NCBI GenBank assembly: GCA_016934955.1
Contig: JAFGRY010000027.1
Coordinates: 108,220 to 172,219 of the forward strand
Origin: a bacterium
GTDB lineage: Bacteria; Zhuqueibacterota; QNDG01; JAGLOF01
Length of the DNA stretch: 64,000 nucleotides
Direction of reading: 5' to 3'
This document shows, in pieces, positions 42,465-51,685 of this stretch; the stretch's first letter is position 1, and every line of letters starts with the position of its first letter. The translations under genes and the position numbers were made by a program. Under the pieces are notes generated by a model. That model did no database searches, was not told the origin of the DNA, and saw nothing but the letters and a program-made list of their open reading frames with translations.

Positions 42465-43898
42465 TCAGCGGGCGCAGCTGCGGATCAGCTGCAGCAAGCC
42501 GGCAAGATCATCACCGGTGGTATTGGGATTGATGATGGTGCAGCGCAGCCAGAACCCGCCATTGATTTCCGTCTGAACAATATAGTACCTGCCGCTCTGC
42601 AGCACCTTTTTTCTTATCTCTTTCTGCATTGCATCCAGGGGCGCCTCTTTACCTGTATATCTGAAACAGATGATATTGCTTTCGGGGTCGGCTGCTGTTT
42701 CAAAGTCGGACGAGTCAGCGATCATCCGGGCGAATTCACGGGTTAGACCGTAGGTGTAATCGATGAAATCGGAAAAGAGCGCGGTTCCGTATACCATGAG
42801 CGGCACGTAGAGTTTGATCCCCATCATCGTCTTGGTGCATTCCATGGTACGGTGGGCGTAGTTATACCATTCATCCCGGGAATCCTGTTCGAACAGATAC
42901 GATGCCTTCTGGGAGAAGGACTCATAGGAGTGAGCCCCGTCCCTGAACAGAACGGCTGTGGCCAGCGCCGGGACCATCATCATTTTGTGAGTATCCCAGA
43001 CCAGGGAGTCCGCCCGCTCGAGCCCTGAGAGCAGGTGCCGGTATTGTTCCGAGATAAGGGCCGAGGCCCCATGGGCGCCGTCGACATGAAACCAGAGGGA
43101 ATGGTCAGCGGCAAAATCGGCAAGCATATGCAGGTCATCGTAGGTGCCGGTTGCTGTTGAGCAGGCATTCCCGACAACCGTGAATACCGTGCGGCCATCG
43201 GATTCCGCGGCACGGAAAGTGTTTTCCAGGGCCTGCCTGGTCATCCGGAACTCGGCGTTCACCGGCACAAGATAGACGCCGTCTTCTCCGATCCCCATAA
43301 CGCCTGCCGCCCGTTTGACACTGTAGTGGCACTGATCGGATACCAGAAGCGCAAGCCGCCGGCTGGAATCGATACCCCGTGACCAGACGTCGTACGGAGC
43401 CCTGACCTGCCGGGCGGCGAGAAGGGCCGTGAGGTTCCCGATCGTGCCGCCGTTTGTGAAGATGCCGTCCGCGTCAGGGCCGAATCCGGCCAGGGCCGTC
43501 ATCCATTGGATCAGCCGTTTTTCCATGGCGATGTTCACCGGTCCCATTTCATAGACCGCGGAGGCATTGTTGATAAATGTTCCGACCAGATCGGTCAGCG
43601 CCGAAAGGGGCAGGGGAGTGCAGCATTGATGACCGATATAGCCCGGGTGCTGCAGATTGTTTGAGAGTCCCAGTACGGAATCGATGATCTCCGGGAAATG
43701 TTGTCCTGGATCCGCGCTGAATTGTCCGGACCACCGCCTCAGCATTTCCTCGGCAGTCAGGTCGGGCAGGACGGGCTGGTCAAACCGGGCGAGTGACCGT
43801 TCCAAAAAGTCGCCGAGCGTATCGACCAGGCGGTGTCCGGCTTCACGAAAGTGGTCGGGGTCGAATGCAGCGTTGAGCGATTGAGGCTGTCGGGGCAT
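42465..43898 (-). CDS. PLP-dependent group II decarboxylase
   Basis: A 477-residue cytoplasmic enzyme of the aromatic-amino-acid/glutamate/diaminobutyrate decarboxylase family. The cofactor lysine lies in SLVWDTHKMM (most relatives have DPHKW or DAHKW). The PLP-phosphate and ring contacts are visible in FTNGGTIGNLTALLAARQ and WFHVDGAHGAS. The first part has the family's HPGYIGHQ substrate loop. Which amino acid it decarboxylates is not clear. It is the last gene of the long minus-strand series, 18 bases after the AsnB-like gene. Confidence 0.85.
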   Translation of the reverse strand: MPRQPQSLNAAFDPDHFREAGHRLVDTLGDFLERSLARFDQPVLPDLTAEEMLRRWSGQFSADPGQHFPEIIDSVLGLSNNLQHPGYIGHQCCTPLPLSALTDLVGTFINNASAVYEMGPVNIAMEKRLIQWMTALAGFGPDADGIFTNGGTIGNLTALLAARQVRAPYDVWSRGIDSSRRLALLVSDQCHYSVKRAAGVMGIGEDGVYLVPVNAEFRMTRQALENTFRAAESDGRTVFTVVGNACSTATGTYDDLHMLADFAADHSLWFHVDGAHGASALISEQYRHLLSGLERADSLVWDTHKMMMVPALATAVLFRDGAHSYESFSQKASYLFEQDSRDEWYNYAHRTMECTKTMMGIKLYVPLMVYGTALFSDFIDYTYGLTREFARMIADSSDFETAADPESNIICFRYTGKEAPLDAMQKEIRKKVLQSGRYYIVQTEINGGFWLRCTIINPNTTGDDLAGLLQLIRSCAR

Positions 43899-43916
43899 CT
43901 GTCGGAATCCTCATTT

Positions 43917-45179
43917 TCAGGTTTTCTGTTTCTGTTTTTTGGCCGCGGGAAAGAGAATGTTGTTGAGAATGAGACGATAGCCGGGAGAGTTCCGGTGAAA
44001 CTGAAGGTCGGTCGGAGGGTCACCGACAAAGTGCTGATAATCTTCAGGATCATGACCGCCCAGAAATGTGAATGTCCCCCGGCCGCAATTCCCGTGAATA
44101 TATTTGATTTCGTCCGATCCTTCATTTCTGGCAAGAATGACGATCGCCGGTTTTATGACATGCTCATGAAACCCGGTTGTCTGGCCCATGAAATTGTGAA
44201 TTATTGAGACGTGGTTCTGGGTGAGCATTGCCGGGACCGGATCATATTTTGCGGAAAATTCAAAGAGGGTGAAATAATCGGAGGCGCCGGACGGGGCGGT
44301 GGTCCCCCGCAGCGGAGTCGTGTCGATATCGCTGAATTCATAGACTGCCGGATCGGTGATGCAGGTAAAATCGGTGAATGCCAGGCACCTGCTGAAATCG
44401 AGTTTTGAGGCCCAGTCCGGAGCAACCGGATCGCCGTCGAATACCTGGTGGCAGATATCCGTTCCCGCGGCGGCCAGTGCGATATCGTAGGTGTCGGTGG
44501 CCGAACACATGGCAAAGAGGAACCCGCCCCTCGTCATGTAGTCATAGATGGCATTGACCACGGCCAGCTTCAGGTGCGAGACTTTGGCGTATCCGAGACG
44601 CCGGGCCTCCTGCTCACAGCGGGTTTTCTGGGCTGTGTACCAGGCGGCATTGCGGTAGGTCTGATAGAATTTGCCGTACTGTCCCGTAAAATCCTCGTGA
44701 TGCAGGTGGAGCCAGTCGAAGCGCTCCAGCGCACCTGACAGCACCGCTTCGTCCCAGATGGTTTCATAGGGGATTTCCGCATAGGAGAGCGCGAGGGTCA
44801 CCGCGTCATCCCACGGCTGGGCCGTGGGATGAACGTACACCGCGATGGCCGGAGCCTTTTCGAGGATGATGGATTCCATGTTGTTTTCGCTGATGGTCTG
44901 AACCACGGCGGCATAGACGGCGCCGTCAACCGGTTCCGACGCCACGTTTCGCAGCCGGCATTCCCGCACGACATCTTCATGGTACGGCAGGAGAAAGGAG
45001 CCGCCGCGATAGTTGAGCAGCCACTGGATCTTTTGTCCCTCCTCCAGCACCCGGTAGGCAACGCCGTAGGCTTTCAGGTGGTCCGTCTGGGTCAGATCCA
45101 TGGGGATAAGAAGGTGCTGGCCCGGGCATGATCCCCACACCGCGCAGAGTGCCGTGATAATGTGAATAGGACGGACCAT
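43917..45179 (-). CDS. Exported 'asparagine synthetase B-like' protein of unknown function
   Basis: A 420-residue protein with a signal peptide (IHIITALCAVWGSCPGQ). Close relatives, with the same HLLIPMDLTQTDHLKAYGVAYRVLE opening and DWLHLHHEDFTGQYGKFY segment, are often labelled asparagine synthetase B. Nothing of that enzyme is present: there is no N-terminal Cys glutaminase and no SGGxDS ATP motif. NYRGGSFLLPY and FTFLGGHDPEDYQHFVGDPPTDL are conserved in the group from memory. It starts directly at the end of the TPR gene and belongs to the DUF4159/DUF4175 block. The function is unknown; a periplasmic role is inferred. Confidence 0.7.
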   Translation of the reverse strand: MVRPIHIITALCAVWGSCPGQHLLIPMDLTQTDHLKAYGVAYRVLEEGQKIQWLLNYRGGSFLLPYHEDVVRECRLRNVASEPVDGAVYAAVVQTISENNMESIILEKAPAIAVYVHPTAQPWDDAVTLALSYAEIPYETIWDEAVLSGALERFDWLHLHHEDFTGQYGKFYQTYRNAAWYTAQKTRCEQEARRLGYAKVSHLKLAVVNAIYDYMTRGGFLFAMCSATDTYDIALAAAGTDICHQVFDGDPVAPDWASKLDFSRCLAFTDFTCITDPAVYEFSDIDTTPLRGTTAPSGASDYFTLFEFSAKYDPVPAMLTQNHVSIIHNFMGQTTGFHEHVIKPAIVILARNEGSDEIKYIHGNCGRGTFTFLGGHDPEDYQHFVGDPPTDLQFHRNSPGYRLILNNILFPAAKKQKQKT

Positions 45180-46988
45180 TTACGGTGCCTCCTCCTGTGT
45201 GCGAAGCTGCTGTCTCGCTTCGTCATTGAAACGGCTTCCCGGGTAGTCAAGCAGCAGTGTCTCATAGAGCTGCGCGGCGCGGCGGTCCTTGCCGAGAGCG
45301 GCAGCGGCTCTGGCGGCGGTAACGAGGATGCGGTCCGCGATCGGGTGGTGCGCAAACCGGTCATAGATGGTTTCCATGAATTCCAGGAGATCCCGGTGGC
45401 GATGCAGGGTGAGCAGCAGATCGGCCTTTTTCAGGATCAGTTCCGCTGCCGCCGGAGTGTCCGGATGGGCAGCGAGGTAGCTGTCGAGGCGGGTGAGGGC
45501 CTCGGCTGAGCGATGCTGCCGCTGCAGAAAATCGGCGTCCGCCCAGATGTGCAGGTCACCGGGTGCGGTCGTCCCGTATTCGTCGACGAGCAGTTTCAGC
45601 TGCAGCCCGTCATTGAAGGCGGGAGCACCCGGATCCGGACCGGAAACGTCGGTGCTGTCAATGAACGAGAGTATCTCGCTGCTGCCGCCGATGTCGTGCA
45701 GGTACAGCAGTGATTCTGCCCTGAGCACCAGGGCATGAATACGGATGGGTTCCGGCAGCCCGGCGGCGGACGAGAGTATATCGGCACAGACACTGTCGGC
45801 CGCGTCGGGGAGGCCTTCGGCGAGATAGACGCCGGCCAGTATCAGCCCCGCCTGTATTGCATTATTCGTCCCGGGGAATCGGGCGCGCAGCTGCAGGCAG
45901 CGGTCCCTGGCTTTCTGCAGATCCAGGAGCCGGTCGCTGTAGATCCCGGCGCTTTTCAAGAGAGCCTGGGCGCGCAGGGGGCTTTCCGGGTCGCCGTCCG
46001 AAATACCGTCATAGAGCGCGGCGGCGTCTTCATACCTGTCCAGGGCCGCCTGGCAGGCGGCCATCTCGTACCTGACGACGTCCTTTCGGGAGAATCGGGG
46101 AAAATCGTCGAGGATGGAGCCAAAGGCTTTGAGAGCGGTTTCGGCACGGCCGCTGTTGAAGGCGCGTCTGGCCAGCTGCAGCATCCCGGCTCCTTTTTCC
46201 TGCCCGTGTTCCCTGGATTCAAAGGCCGCGGCCGCTTTCAGGGCCTCACTGTCCTGACCGCTCTGCAGGCGGATGAATGATATTGTCAGGTAGAGGCTGA
46301 CAAGTTCAGGATGTTCGGAAATCACCCGCCGTATCTCCCGCTCAATCTCGCGGGCGTCTGTTTCAGTTCGGGCCAGCCGAAGCAGCTGGCTTTCCACAAT
46401 CTGGTGCTGTCCGGGATTCTCCACGAGATGGGCAAGCAGTTCGGCGGCTGCCTTGCCGTATTCCATAAGAGACGCGTGAATATTGGCGACATAGAAGGCG
46501 AAGAGGTGCGGCTTGCCCAGGCGTTCACGGCCCTGGCGGTACACTTCCAGCGCTTCGTCGACAAGCCGTTCCTGAAGCAGGTTGTTCGCGATCAGAATGT
46601 ATACCGACTGATTGAGGCTGTTGGTGTCGATGACATGCTGCCAGAGGGCGAGAGCCTCTTCCTTTTTATCCTGCCGGTAATAAATCTGACCTCTCGAGAT
46701 CGGCAGCACAGGATCGGCCGGATAATCCTTTTCTCTCTCTTCCACGAGCCTGAGAGCCTGTTCCCAGCTACCGGTTTTGAGGTATATGTCACGCAGGCGG
46801 GTGAACACCGTATAGTCATGGGGGTGTTCCCGATGCAGTTTTTCAAACAGATCCCGGGCCGCGGCTGTCCGTCCCTGCCGCTCCAGTTCGTAGGCTGTCT
46901 GCATCTCCCGGCGGAAGTCCTGCCCCTGGGCTTCGGCCGCCGCCGGCAGGATCGCGAGAAGGCATATGAAGATCACTAGATGTTTCAT
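45180..46988 (-). CDS. Exported TPR-repeat protein
   Basis: A 602-residue periplasmic protein with a signal peptide (MKHLVIFICLLAILPAAAEAQ) and helical repeats along its whole length. Repeats visible include ELERQGRTAAARDLFEKLHREHP, LVEEREKDYPADPVLPISRGQIYY and ALGKDRRAAQLYETLLLDYPGS. It probably acts as a protein-protein scaffold. Its ATG overlaps the stop of the DUF4175 gene by four bases, so it is translationally coupled. The partner is likely one of the block's other envelope proteins. Confidence 0.85.
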   Translation of the reverse strand: MKHLVIFICLLAILPAAAEAQGQDFRREMQTAYELERQGRTAAARDLFEKLHREHPHDYTVFTRLRDIYLKTGSWEQALRLVEEREKDYPADPVLPISRGQIYYRQDKKEEALALWQHVIDTNSLNQSVYILIANNLLQERLVDEALEVYRQGRERLGKPHLFAFYVANIHASLMEYGKAAAELLAHLVENPGQHQIVESQLLRLARTETDAREIEREIRRVISEHPELVSLYLTISFIRLQSGQDSEALKAAAAFESREHGQEKGAGMLQLARRAFNSGRAETALKAFGSILDDFPRFSRKDVVRYEMAACQAALDRYEDAAALYDGISDGDPESPLRAQALLKSAGIYSDRLLDLQKARDRCLQLRARFPGTNNAIQAGLILAGVYLAEGLPDAADSVCADILSSAAGLPEPIRIHALVLRAESLLYLHDIGGSSEILSFIDSTDVSGPDPGAPAFNDGLQLKLLVDEYGTTAPGDLHIWADADFLQRQHRSAEALTRLDSYLAAHPDTPAAAELILKKADLLLTLHRHRDLLEFMETIYDRFAHHPIADRILVTAARAAAALGKDRRAAQLYETLLLDYPGSRFNDEARQQLRTQEEAP

Positions 46989-49900
46989 GGCTGTTCTTTT
47001 TGCAATTTTCTCAGGATGTTGTGTTCCCGGGTAAGTGAACGGTAGTACCTGCGGATCAGTTCCAGGTAATCCCCGGTGAAGCCTTCTTTTGACAGTCTGA
47101 GGATGTCCTGATCGAGGAGCCGGCGGATTTCTTCATTCTGCATTCTGAGGGAAGGCGGTGAGGGCTGCGGCAGCGTGCGTGCCGACACCGCTTCCCGCCG
47201 GTGTGAGATATCGTCACTGCGAAGTGCGTGCTGCGCGTCAAGGAGACGGGAGAGAATCTGCTGCTGACGGGACACCAGTTCCGGATCCCCGCTACCTGCC
47301 CGCAGCATCTCTTCAGCCTCTTTCATGTCCTCGATTATCCGGTCAAGACTGCCGAGCATCTCCTGGCGCTCTCCGAATTGGCGCATCAGTCCTTCGAGTG
47401 TCTTGCGCAAGGTCTCCTGTCCGGCAGCCAGCCGCGACATCACTGCCTGCTGTTCCTGGGTGAGCAGTCCCTGGTTGAGCATGTCGATGGTCTGCCGGTT
47501 GAGAGCCATCTGTTCGAGACTCATCTGTTCGAGTCCCTGCATAAGCTGTTCCATTGCCGACATGCCGGCCTGCCCGGAATTGCGGGCCATCTGCTGCAGC
47601 GACCGTAGCACGAGCACAATGGAACGGTTGAGCGACGCCAGTGCCTGGCGCTGAAGATCCGCGGCGGATCTTTGCTCCTGGCTGATCAGGGTCACTGCAT
47701 TGTCCATAAAGGACAGGGCCTCCGCCAGTGAACGGGCAACCGCGGGATCGAGAAAAAAGGCCTGCATGGTCAGATCCGCAAGCGAATCGGCTTCAATTTC
47801 AAGGGCGTGCTTCAGGGACCACTGTCTGCGGGCGTTTTCGGCAAGATCGATGGTGCCGGCGGTGCCTTCCGCCTCAAGATCCTCCTGCTCCAGGGAAAGG
47901 GCGAGGAGCCGTTTGGCGATTCTGCGCGCCGCCCCGGTGCTGCGTCCGTCGGATGCCGACTGCATTCCCGCTCTGGCATCCTGCAGCAGCCGCTGCAGCC
48001 GCTCGAGCCGGCGGGTCATTTCCGCGCCGCCGGTGAGGGCCTCACTCCGGCGCGATTCCCGAATCTGCGCGCTGATCGCGGCTGCCAGGCTGTCGAGAGA
48101 TTCGCTGCGAAGCTGCTGAAGCGCCGGATCGAGAAGCCCGGGCGGCATATTATTCAGAGCGGAGAGATCCTCCCGGAGCTGCTGCAGGGCCTCTTCCATA
48201 AATGCGGCGTCGGCACCGAGCTGCATCTCGCGATCGGCGGTACGGTTCGGATCACCGCCGTCCTGCGTGCTCACCGCTTCGTTTATGCCGGTTTGTTCCC
48301 GCAGCATGGCATTCGTCTGGTTGATCAGGCTTTCGAGCTGCTGTTCGGCCCGCAGCTGCTTCAGGAGCTGAATGGTTCGGTCCAGTGAATCGATCAGTTC
48401 CTGCTGCCGGTTCTGCATCTGCCCGGCTGCCTGGCGAATTGCTTCCGGATCAAGCCGGTCCAGCGCCTGCTGCAGTTTCTGCATCGCCTCCTCCAGTTCG
48501 GGCGACGCGATATCACGATACAGCTGCTGCATTTCCTGATATTTTTCCAGCGTTTCGATGCCGAGGAGATTCTGCTGTTCGAGCTTGTCTACGATCGTCT
48601 CGAGCCGGGTGCGAAGCGAGTCCATGCCGGCAAGTGTCTGCCGCTGCTCCTGCAGCGCGTTTGCCAGATTATGCTGCTGCTCCCACTGCAGCTCACGGCC
48701 CGCCTTGAGCGCTTCGGCCGCCCGGGCGAGCTGACGCTGCAGGTCCCGCCCCTGGTCGGCTATGGAGGACAGATCCTCCGTCTGGCGGCGGTGGTCCCGG
48801 TCGATATCGGCCATGATCTCTTCAACTGAAGGAAACCGTATCGTATAGGGGGCGGAGAGGCCCGATTTCGGACCTGAGACGGCATCATTGTCCCAGGCCT
48901 CGAACCGGTAGGTGACCACATCTTCGGGCAGCAGCCGCATATTTCCCATGTGCCAGAGCCAGGTCACGTTTCTGTACATCGGTTCGTCAGCGAGGTCGGC
49001 CGGGACATCACAGCGATGCACCGAGGTGTCGTTCACTGTTCTGCTTTGTACACTGTAGCGGATCGTGAGACGGGAAAGGCCGTAATCATCCTCGGCGGTC
49101 AGGACCAGGGGCACGCTCATCGATTCATCGAGATCGATGTTTTTTGCCGGTGATACAATATCGGCCACAGGGGGCAGATCGTCACGGATAGTCATCGTGT
49201 ATGACACCGGACTGAGGTTGGCATTGCCCATGCTGTCCAGGATCGCGAAACGGTAGGAATCGGTCTGTTCACAGCTGAACACCGCCGAGAGAACTCTGTC
49301 TTCTATCTGGAGCTTCAGGCTGCGGCCCGATGTGAATTGCAGCCGGGCATCGGCAGCCGGTTTGTTCGTTTGCGCGCGCAGGTATACTCGTGTTCCTTTG
49401 AGTGCCGTTATATTCCCTTCGTCCCGGGCGAGAGTGCGGGGCGGTTCTCCGCTGTATGCCGGTGGAGTCAGGGTGATCTGCAGGGTTCGAACTTCCGGAT
49501 AATGAATGACACCGATATGGTACCAGGGGGTTTCGCTGCGGCCGCACCGTATGCGGTAGTCGGTGTCGACTCTGATGCCGGTGAGCGTGTAGCTGCGGGC
49601 GGGCCCGAGAAGATAGCGCTGTTCGGGCCGGCTTTCACTCTTTGCCAGGAGGACGAGTTCGTCCGGAAGTCTGCCCGACACTTCAGCGCGAATGGGTACG
49701 GATGCTCCCTCCATGATGAGGGTGTCGCCGGGCGCGGCCGCGAGCGTAAAGGCGGCGGGCCGGGTAAAGGCGGTGCCGGGACGGGCGATACGCGCCGCTG
49801 CCGAAAACAGTCCCTCTCCCAGGACCGTCCAGCAGACCAGGGCCGCGGCTGCCGCCGCGGCAGCCCTCTTAAGACGGGAATGATGCTCTTTCGGGGAAAC

Positions 49901-50350
49901 GGCCCCGGTGAAACGGATCCCGGCGGTTTCCCCGGCCGCCGTTTGCAGGGCCTGGGCAGCGAGTTCGTGTGATGTGCCCGGGCCGGTCCGGCGATAGACG
50001 GACAGAGCGTTGGCCAGGCGGTCCCGTATGTCAGGGAATCGACTGCCGACCAGAAGCGCGAGCCGGTCGTCCGATGGTGTGTTCCGGCTGAAGAGAGCAT
50101 CCGCCAGCGGGCGCAGCAGCAGCACGAAACAGGCGCCGGCCGATCCGCAAACCAGCGTCAGCAGCAGGACCGTCCTCCCGAAGGGCGGCAGTCGAAACAG
50201 ATGCTCCAGGAGGGCTGCCGCCGTGAACAGGGCCAGCTGCAGGGAGAGATAGACGGGGATGCCGTAGGCAGCCCGCAGCCGGTGTATCTTTCGGCGCAGG
50301 GCGTGCAGACGGAGGGTGAGATCGCTGTATGTGTTTCCCGGATCGGCCAT
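46985..50350 (-). CDS. DUF4175-family large membrane protein
   Basis: A 1121-residue protein. Hydrophobic helices lie at about 30-110 (ALFTAAALLEHLF, VLLLTLVCGSAGACFVLLL) and about 170-190. An extracytoplasmic beta-rich part follows (SYTMTIRDDLPPVADIVSPAKNIDLDESMSVPLVLTAEDDYGLSRLTIRYSV). The last 550 residues are a very long Gln/Leu/Arg-rich coiled coil ending in many MEQLMQGLEQM-type heptads. The family has no known function. It is conserved beside DUF4159 proteins, often with MoxR/Bat-type genes, which are absent here. The 7-base gap to the DUF4159 gene and the overlap with the TPR gene show one operon. Confidence 0.82.
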   Translation of the reverse strand: MADPGNTYSDLTLRLHALRRKIHRLRAAYGIPVYLSLQLALFTAAALLEHLFRLPPFGRTVLLLTLVCGSAGACFVLLLRPLADALFSRNTPSDDRLALLVGSRFPDIRDRLANALSVYRRTGPGTSHELAAQALQTAAGETAGIRFTGAVSPKEHHSRLKRAAAAAAAALVCWTVLGEGLFSAAARIARPGTAFTRPAAFTLAAAPGDTLIMEGASVPIRAEVSGRLPDELVLLAKSESRPEQRYLLGPARSYTLTGIRVDTDYRIRCGRSETPWYHIGVIHYPEVRTLQITLTPPAYSGEPPRTLARDEGNITALKGTRVYLRAQTNKPAADARLQFTSGRSLKLQIEDRVLSAVFSCEQTDSYRFAILDSMGNANLSPVSYTMTIRDDLPPVADIVSPAKNIDLDESMSVPLVLTAEDDYGLSRLTIRYSVQSRTVNDTSVHRCDVPADLADEPMYRNVTWLWHMGNMRLLPEDVVTYRFEAWDNDAVSGPKSGLSAPYTIRFPSVEEIMADIDRDHRRQTEDLSSIADQGRDLQRQLARAAEALKAGRELQWEQQHNLANALQEQRQTLAGMDSLRTRLETIVDKLEQQNLLGIETLEKYQEMQQLYRDIASPELEEAMQKLQQALDRLDPEAIRQAAGQMQNRQQELIDSLDRTIQLLKQLRAEQQLESLINQTNAMLREQTGINEAVSTQDGGDPNRTADREMQLGADAAFMEEALQQLREDLSALNNMPPGLLDPALQQLRSESLDSLAAAISAQIRESRRSEALTGGAEMTRRLERLQRLLQDARAGMQSASDGRSTGAARRIAKRLLALSLEQEDLEAEGTAGTIDLAENARRQWSLKHALEIEADSLADLTMQAFFLDPAVARSLAEALSFMDNAVTLISQEQRSAADLQRQALASLNRSIVLVLRSLQQMARNSGQAGMSAMEQLMQGLEQMSLEQMALNRQTIDMLNQGLLTQEQQAVMSRLAAGQETLRKTLEGLMRQFGERQEMLGSLDRIIEDMKEAEEMLRAGSGDPELVSRQQQILSRLLDAQHALRSDDISHRREAVSARTLPQPSPPSLRMQNEEIRRLLDQDILRLSKEGFTGDYLELIRRYYRSLTREHNILRKLQKEQP

Positions 50351-50357
50351 GTCGGGC

Positions 50358-51035
50358 TCACTGTCTCAACGCCCAGATGATGATATTCGTGCCCATCCTG
50401 AGAGCCTCTTCCCGTTTCGGCGGCGGGTCATTGTGCACCTGGGCATCGGTCCAGCCATCGGAAAGATTGGTTTCCCATGTATAAAAAACCATAAGTCTGC
50501 CCCGGCTGTCACGAATACCGTATCCCGCGGGCGGGTTGCTGTCATGCTCATGTATTTTGGGGAGTCCGTCGGGAAAGCTGAAATGGGCGTGATAGATGCC
50601 ATGAGAAAAGGGGATCAGCTCCAGATCACGTTCGGGGAACACCTGTTTCATCGTCTCCCGGAATGACGTGTCCATGCCGTAATCGTCATCGGCGTAGAGA
50701 AACCCTCCCTGAAGGAGGTATTCCCGCAGACGGTCGGCTTCGGTGTCGGTGAGTGAGATGCGGCCATGGCCGGTCATGAAAATGACGGGATATGAGAAGA
50801 GGGTTTCGTCGGTCAGGCTGATCACCGATTCCCGTTCCGAGATAGTGACAAGGGTGTGGGTGTTGATATACCGGCAGAGATTGGGAAGCGCGGAGCGGTC
50901 GTTGTACCAGTCGCCGCCGCCCTGATATCTGATGCGGGCGATGGCCGGAATGCCCGGTTTCTCTCCGGACTGCGCCGCAAGGCTGCCGGTGACTGCGAGG
51001 AGAATAAATGCGGTGTAGGCAATGATGGGTCGCAT
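50358..51035 (-). CDS. DUF4159-family exported protein
   Basis: A 225-residue protein with a signal peptide (IIAYTAFILLAVTGSLAAQ). The body has a flavodoxin/glutamine-amidotransferase-like pattern: IARIRYQGGGDWYNDRSALPNL, YPVIFMTGHGRISLTDTEADRLREYLLQGGFLYADDDYG and AEALRMG-type ends. The family is widespread but uncharacterised. It lies between the DUF456 gene (4-base gap) and the DUF4175 gene (7-base gap), so all three are co-expressed. Confidence 0.85.
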   Translation of the reverse strand: MRPIIAYTAFILLAVTGSLAAQSGEKPGIPAIARIRYQGGGDWYNDRSALPNLCRYINTHTLVTISERESVISLTDETLFSYPVIFMTGHGRISLTDTEADRLREYLLQGGFLYADDDYGMDTSFRETMKQVFPERDLELIPFSHGIYHAHFSFPDGLPKIHEHDSNPPAGYGIRDSRGRLMVFYTWETNLSDGWTDAQVHNDPPPKREEALRMGTNIIIWALRQ

Positions 51036-51039
51036 GGGA

Positions 51040-51540
51040 TCAGAACAGTTTCACATAGACCATGACCGTCATGATGACGGCAACGACTATTTTGGTGAGT
51101 TTCCCGCCCACAGCGCCGCAGAACGCGCCCAGGCCCGCCCTGAGTGAGCGTCGCAGATCGCGGCTGCCGATGTATTCAAGAAGCGAAGCGCCGGCGAATG
51201 CACCCAGAAATCCGCCGGCAAGCGTGCCGACGACCGGAGTGACCGGAGTACCGATAATGGCGCCGGCCGTTCCGCCGATGATGGCGCCGGCCATGGCCCA
51301 TTTCGATCCCCCGAATGTCTTTGCCAGAATGCTTCCGAGAATGCCCTCCCATATCTCCAGGGCCACCGCGATGCCCAGCAGGAGCAGACAGAAATTGAGC
51401 GTGACTTCAGTGAAGCCCGTGACGAGTCCGTAAAGAAAGGCCCCGGCGACGATGATGAATGTCCCCGCGATCCCGAAGAAAATGACCGTAATGCCGGTCA
51501 GCAGGATGAGCGAGAGGATGACAATATAGACTATTTCCAT
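51040..51540 (-). CDS. DUF456-family membrane protein
   Basis: A 166-residue, very hydrophobic protein with four to five helices and glycine-rich, glycine-zipper-like turns (MAGAIIGGTAGAIIGTPVTPVVGTLAGGFLGAFAGASLLEYI). This pattern is diagnostic of DUF456. The role is unknown; possibly a small channel or assembly factor. It follows nadB after 145 bases, which hold a short inverted repeat at 51630-51660 but no clear terminator. Confidence 0.82.
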   Translation of the reverse strand: MEIVYIVILSLILLTGITVIFFGIAGTFIIVAGAFLYGLVTGFTEVTLNFCLLLLGIAVALEIWEGILGSILAKTFGGSKWAMAGAIIGGTAGAIIGTPVTPVVGTLAGGFLGAFAGASLLEYIGSRDLRRSLRAGLGAFCGAVGGKLTKIVVAVIMTVMVYVKLF

Positions 51541-51685
51541 CCGATTCGTCCTTCATTTCAAGGTGCGCTGTATCGGACAATGTAGTGAGAAATCCGTCTC
51601 CGAATCAAGGCTTTTCTCAGGTGCCGGATCCCGTGTGAGGCCGCCGTCGCCGCACACGGGAAAAGAAAGGGCGGCAGGCCTCGGG

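Noticed and set aside
51630..51660. CCCGTGTG/CACACGGG hairpin after nadB
   Set aside because: No T-run on the minus strand, so terminator function is not supported.
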